From NCBI GenBank assembly GCA_949358305.1, contig OX442324.1, positions 806,001 through 870,000 on the forward strand: DNA of 64,000 nucleotides. Direction: 5' to 3'. The notes beneath the pieces are model-generated. The model had not been told where the DNA came from, made no database searches, and saw nothing but the letters and a program-made list of their open reading frames with translations. The position numbers were made by a program, and so were the translations under genes. This stretch comes from Strigamia acuminata (Eukaryota; Arthropoda; Chilopoda; Geophilomorpha; Linotaeniidae). Below, piece by piece: positions 60,435-64,000 of the stretch; positions within the stretch are counted from its first letter, which is position 1, and each line of letters begins with the position of its first letter.

Positions 60435-63158
60435 ATGGCAGACAATATCCGAGTAACGGATTCCGACTCCGACGCAAACAAGAGAGCCGGTAGCCGTAAA
60501 GGCGCCGATTATCACTTGCAATCTGGAGGTTCCTTACCCAAAGCCTCAGCGCACGAAGCGAGGCAAAAACGGCGTAAGCCTAAACCCGATCGTAGAAGCG
60601 CATCAGAGGCATCGCACTCGTCTCACGCCGAGGCGAGGCCGCGATTGGACGAGACAGAGCGGAGTGAAGAGCAATCTCACTCCAAACTGCCGCGTTCTAA
60701 CCGTGACGGCGAGACGAGTGGAAACGAGGTTTTATCCCGTAACCAATCGCCTCGTCTAACACACGACACCGAGGTGGGCAGTCCGAAAGCGGCGTCTCCA
60801 ATACAAAAGACGGCCTCAAATACGACAGCTAATTCGGCACTAAACACGCCGATTACGCAAAGCCGCCCAGCTTCGGTCAGGTCCGAAGGACGCAAGTCCA
60901 ATGCGTCAAATACTGAGTGTGTTTCGAGCCAGCCTTACAGCGTCTCGGCCACATTGGTAGATACGATGCAGTTGGCACAGGCAGAAGGTGTACGATACAC
61001 TCTGCCAACGGGAAAAATAACTGTGTACGAAACGTTACAAATCGTACGTGCAGCTTTAAGAGCGCACAGGTTATCCCCACAAATCACCATTGTTGAAGAC
61101 GCATACGCTCAACAAATGGTAGATTTCGCTCAATTCGAAGCGGATGCCGAGAATGAGACCCGACAAGCCATCCGCGAGAGAAAGCGGAAGCTGGCGGAAA
61201 GAGAAGCGCAAGCTCTCGAGTACGGCAAATCCCAGCGCGTTCCGACTACTCCAGAAGAAGTCGAAATAGTTGATCGAGCCTTAAATGCACATCGTTATGC
61301 ATTCCATTCTCAACAAGAAGCTGAGCGAGCTTTCATGGCCAGGCTGCAACGAGACAAACCAAAATCCGTTCGCAAGCCAGAAATCAGCTCGTCAGAATTG
61401 TCCGACGAGAGCGTAGAAGGCGACCCGAAGCGCACGCCGAAGGTCAGCCCCAAACCCGAGCGAAAAAAGGAAGTGCCAGTCACTCCACGCAAACGGGAAG
61501 TTTCAACCGGACAACGCGTTCGACCTCGCATGATGGCGTTAGACGATAACACTAACAACGCTATCAATCGATTAATTAATGCGAACAACGCGCGTCGTAA
61601 CGAAGAACAGACTCACTCGAGCCGACAACGTGACGACTCGCGGGGTAGCGACTGGCCACAGCCGGTACCCATCCTCAAAGACGACGGACTTTCGAAAAAA
61701 CACTCCGAAGACCGCACATCGTCACGAGAGGAACGTCAACGCGAAAGAGGACAACAACAGCATCACTACGGAAACAGTGATTCATCATCGGATGAACTGG
61801 AGTCGAATGCACCCAGTCATCACGATTCGCAGAGAGGTTCCGGAGAAAGACGAAGGGAAAGAGAACGCGATGAACGCAGGGAAAGGGAACGTGACGACCG
61901 TCGTAGAGGCCGGAAAGAGTCAAGCTCTTCACGGCGCGACCTGCCACGCCACTCACCGTCTCCCGACCCCAGCTCCGACCCCTCGTCCAACGACGACAGA
62001 CGACATGATAAATCAAGTAATCGCCGGAAGAGGTCCAACTCTCCGCGCGATAGAGAGAAACGACGTCGATCGGGAAATAGCGACCACCGACGGGAGGAGT
62101 TTCCGAACCCTCCCCGACAAAGCGCGTTTACCGATTCGACGGGTCGACAGTATACGATGGGAGAGCTTGGAAGAGCCCTGCTCGGCTCGTTAAAAGCCGA
62201 AGGAATCGATCTGAGCAAACGAAATGATCGTAATCGTAGCACTGGCGACCGCGTAAAGAAAAAATACGCCGTTTCCCGGCGTGATACAATGAGTGACACC
62301 GGGAATATTAGGTGGCAATTTTATATCCAGAACCGTTTCGACGGGTCGTGGAAGGCGGGCGATCGCTTCCTCGACGAAGTAATTCGGATTAAGACTGCCA
62401 CTAAAGCCACCGTAGGAGACATGCTCACCCACGGTATTGTCGAGCTGATGACAGGCTCGGCACGTGAGTGGTACCAAGGACTGAAAGGCGTCGAATGGGA
62501 CGACTTTTTAATGAGATTCGACCTACGCTACGGCGAGACACCCGAAGAGGTGAGCCGAAAAATGCGAGGTCTTCGCCAGATGCCTGGTGAAACAATTATG
62601 GATTACGACATTCGCGCCAGATTGTTGTTCGAAAAGGCCCCGAAGGAATTTCATGCCACGGGATTTAACCTTTTCTTTCTCGGCGGATTGTCGGAGTACT
62701 CGCAACGGGTGCTACTTGAAGAAAGGGCACCGACAGGAGGCAGCTACGAGGAGATGAGCGCCTTCCTGTTCGAGAACACGATAGATATCGAGAAGAGATA
62801 TTATTCCGCTTTACCAGAAGCGGAGAAAGCAGCGACCGCTACCCACCTCAAGTTGAGTGAGGAAAGATATGGGGCAACGGACAAAATCATGCGCCCTACT
62901 GAATATCTTAGCGGTATAATGGAACTGGCGGAAGCTAGCGTCGGCTTACAAATAAAAAATAAGCCAACATCTACGCTGCCATCCAACCCATTGGCCGCCC
63001 CTAAAAAGGCATCGACAGCGTCAGCCATGCAAGCGACACTGGAGGAGGTCAAAGAGGGGGAGGAAGCCGAACAAAATGTCGGAAAATCGGACGAAAAAGA
63101 AGAAAAAGACTATAGAAGCGGAGAAAGCAGCGACCGCTACCCACCTCAAGTTGAGTGA
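60435..63158 (+). pseudogene. gag: Gag of element J, disrupted by a 298-bp tandem duplication
   Basis: 907 codons from ATG 60435. The N-terminal ~590 residues are highly charged with Arg/Ser/Glu/Asp-rich blocks (ERRREREREDERRERE-like, ~465-560). A retrotransposon Gag capsid domain follows (TGNIRWQFYIQNRFDGSW ... MTGSAREWYQGLKGVEWDDF ... MRGLRQMPGETIMDYD, ~620-790). At 63112 the segment begun at 62818 repeats; the 298-bp offset shifts the frame, which stops at 63158. The second copy continues in the next frame to 63471. Confidence 0.85.
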
Positions 63159-63412
63159 GGAAAGATATGGGGCAACGGACAAAATCATGCGCCCTACTGA
63201 ATATCTTAGCGGTATAATGGAACTGGCGGAAGCTAGCGTCGGCTTACAAATAAAAAATAAGCCAACATCTACGCTGCCATCCAACCCATTGGCCGCCCCT
63301 AAAAAGGCACCGACAGCGTCAGCCATGCAAGCGACACTGGAGGAGGTCAAAGAGGGGGAGGAAGCCGAACAAAATGTCGGAAAATCGGACGAAAAAGAAG
63401 AAAAAGACTATT
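62818..63412 (+). repeat. 298-bp tandem duplication within J gag
   Basis: Two copies, about 62817-63112 and 63115-63410, nearly identical (one visible change: GCATCGACAGCG against GCACCGACAGCG). As 298 is not a multiple of three, it breaks the frame. Confidence 0.9.
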
Positions 63413-63471
63413 CGAAATACGAAGCTATCGCGATACCTTATCAACGGGTTGCGATGAAGAAGGACCGCTAG

Positions 63472-63801
63472 TGCATCTCATCCATCGAGATAGAGCGGTA
63501 GAAGAATTTCGCGCCAGGTTAAAACCAAATGCCGGCCGAATTCCGAAGTACTTTCGAAAGAATTACACGCCACCGTCGAAAGCAGACTCCTGAAAAGAAG
63601 AAATCGACTGAAGCCCCAAGAGACAAATCAAATATTCGCTGCTTCAAGTGTAACCAACCGGGCCACTACTCCAATGAGTGCCCAAGAACAGCGAAAGAAG
63701 ACGCTAAGTTTGACGCGATAATGAAGCAGATGGCAGAGATTAAACTCGCCATGACAAAAAACGAGTCAAAAAACGAGTCAGCGCAGGCGGCGAAGAAATA
63801 A
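63472..63801 (+). pseudogene. J gag C-terminus with CCHC knuckle
   Basis: After the stop at 63471 coding signal continues in another frame (RAVEEFRARLKPN, about 63473-63590). It then switches back to the frame holding the CCHC knuckle CFKCNQPGHYSNECP (~63640) and a Lys-rich tail ending at 63801. At least two small indels separate these pieces. Two in-frame A AAA AAC heptamers (about 63756-63762 and 63768-63774) precede the stop. Confidence 0.75.
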
Positions 63802-64000
63802 CTTCTCGACCGTCTGCGCCATTCACGAAGAAGAAGGGGTTTAACAAAGGGTTCGATAAACCGCTACCAGTCAAAGAAATGGGTAGTGACATAGCTAACG
63901 CCCAGATCCAAGACAGAGCCAACGCTTTGCAGGTTATTACCGCAAACGCTGAGGTTGAAGCGGAAGAACCGAACCTACTGCTTGAAGAATTACCTCAAGT
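63756..64000 (+). CDS. pol: Start of J pol, partial
   Basis: The -1 frame relative to the knuckle frame is open from before the A AAA AAC heptamers to the window edge and encodes a hydrophilic stretch (SAPFTKKKGFNKGFDKP, QDRANALQVITANAEVE). This would be the linker before protease. No catalytic motif is reached. Confidence 0.55.

Larger units (their letters stand above)
59369..64000 (+). mobile_element. LTR retrotransposon J (gypsy-like), 5' part
   Basis: A ~1-kb LTR, a tRNA-Pro-type primer site, a large gag and the start of pol; the rest is beyond the window. The gag has a 298-bp tandem duplication and frameshifts, so this copy is damaged. The left boundary within TGTGTGGTGACCC is uncertain by a few bases, as the matching LTR end is not visible. 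Confidence 0.8.

Noticed and set aside
1-64000. Host genes, rRNA, tRNA or a bacterial operon
   Set aside because: Every long frame is explained by a transposable element; no other coding signal was found.

Overview
This window is eukaryotic DNA, most likely from an arthropod. Visible signs are a retroviral-integrase Polinton with a parvovirus-type phospholipase A2 gene, insect-type TATA plus TCAGT core promoters, copia elements primed from the initiator-tRNA anticodon region, and AACCTAACC (TTAGG-like) runs. The species cannot be named from the sequence. I found no host gene, tRNA, rRNA or CRISPR array. Nearly every base belongs to a transposable element, and most elements sit inside one another.

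Insertion order, read from target-site duplications (TSDs). The outermost element is a decayed plus-strand copia, 'C' (24423-25729 and 58574-59368, running off the left edge). Three things interrupt it. (1) Minus-strand copia 'A' (1-24422) lies in the gag region; its 316-bp 5' LTR is split by a 19.3-kb Polinton/Maverick (3626-22904, TSD GACATA) and by a MULE fragment 'G' (22941-24399, TSD TAATTAAGG). (2) DNA element 'E' (25730-58563, 10-bp TSD CGAATTTACC) lies in the integrase region; it holds gypsy element 'B' (25834-51159, minus, TSD ACGAG) and copia 'D' (51277-58083, minus, TSD CTTAC). B holds copia 'A2' (27407-47670, plus, TSD GTCTT), and A2 holds gypsy-like 'H' (31676-46063, plus, TSD TGGT). 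C>E>B>A2>H is therefore five levels deep. (3) From about 59369 a further LTR element 'J' with a tRNA-Pro-type primer site runs off the right edge.

Polinton layout: PolB (+), a stand-alone copy of a PolB N-terminal domain (+), then minus-strand virion-type genes (coiled-coil protein, adenain-like protease, glycine-rich small protein, major capsid candidate, a 56-aa protein, minor capsid, DUF8207-like protein, packaging ATPase), then plus-strand zinc-ribbon/PLA2, integrase with chromodomain and a second adenain-like protein. Several of these genes carry single breaks. A 909-bp mariner-type MITE, itself hosting a 148-bp palindrome, sits after the integrase. The element carries three palindromic bidirectional promoter cassettes; all six core promoters have TATA exactly 32 nt from the initiator A.

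The LTR elements follow standard logic: gag, protease, integrase and RT/RNase H for copia; gag, protease, RT/RNase H and integrase for gypsy-like. H is the most complete. It has 1739-bp LTRs, a -1 frameshift signal at the gag stop, and an extra cysteine-rich ORF in the env position just after a splice-acceptor-like site.
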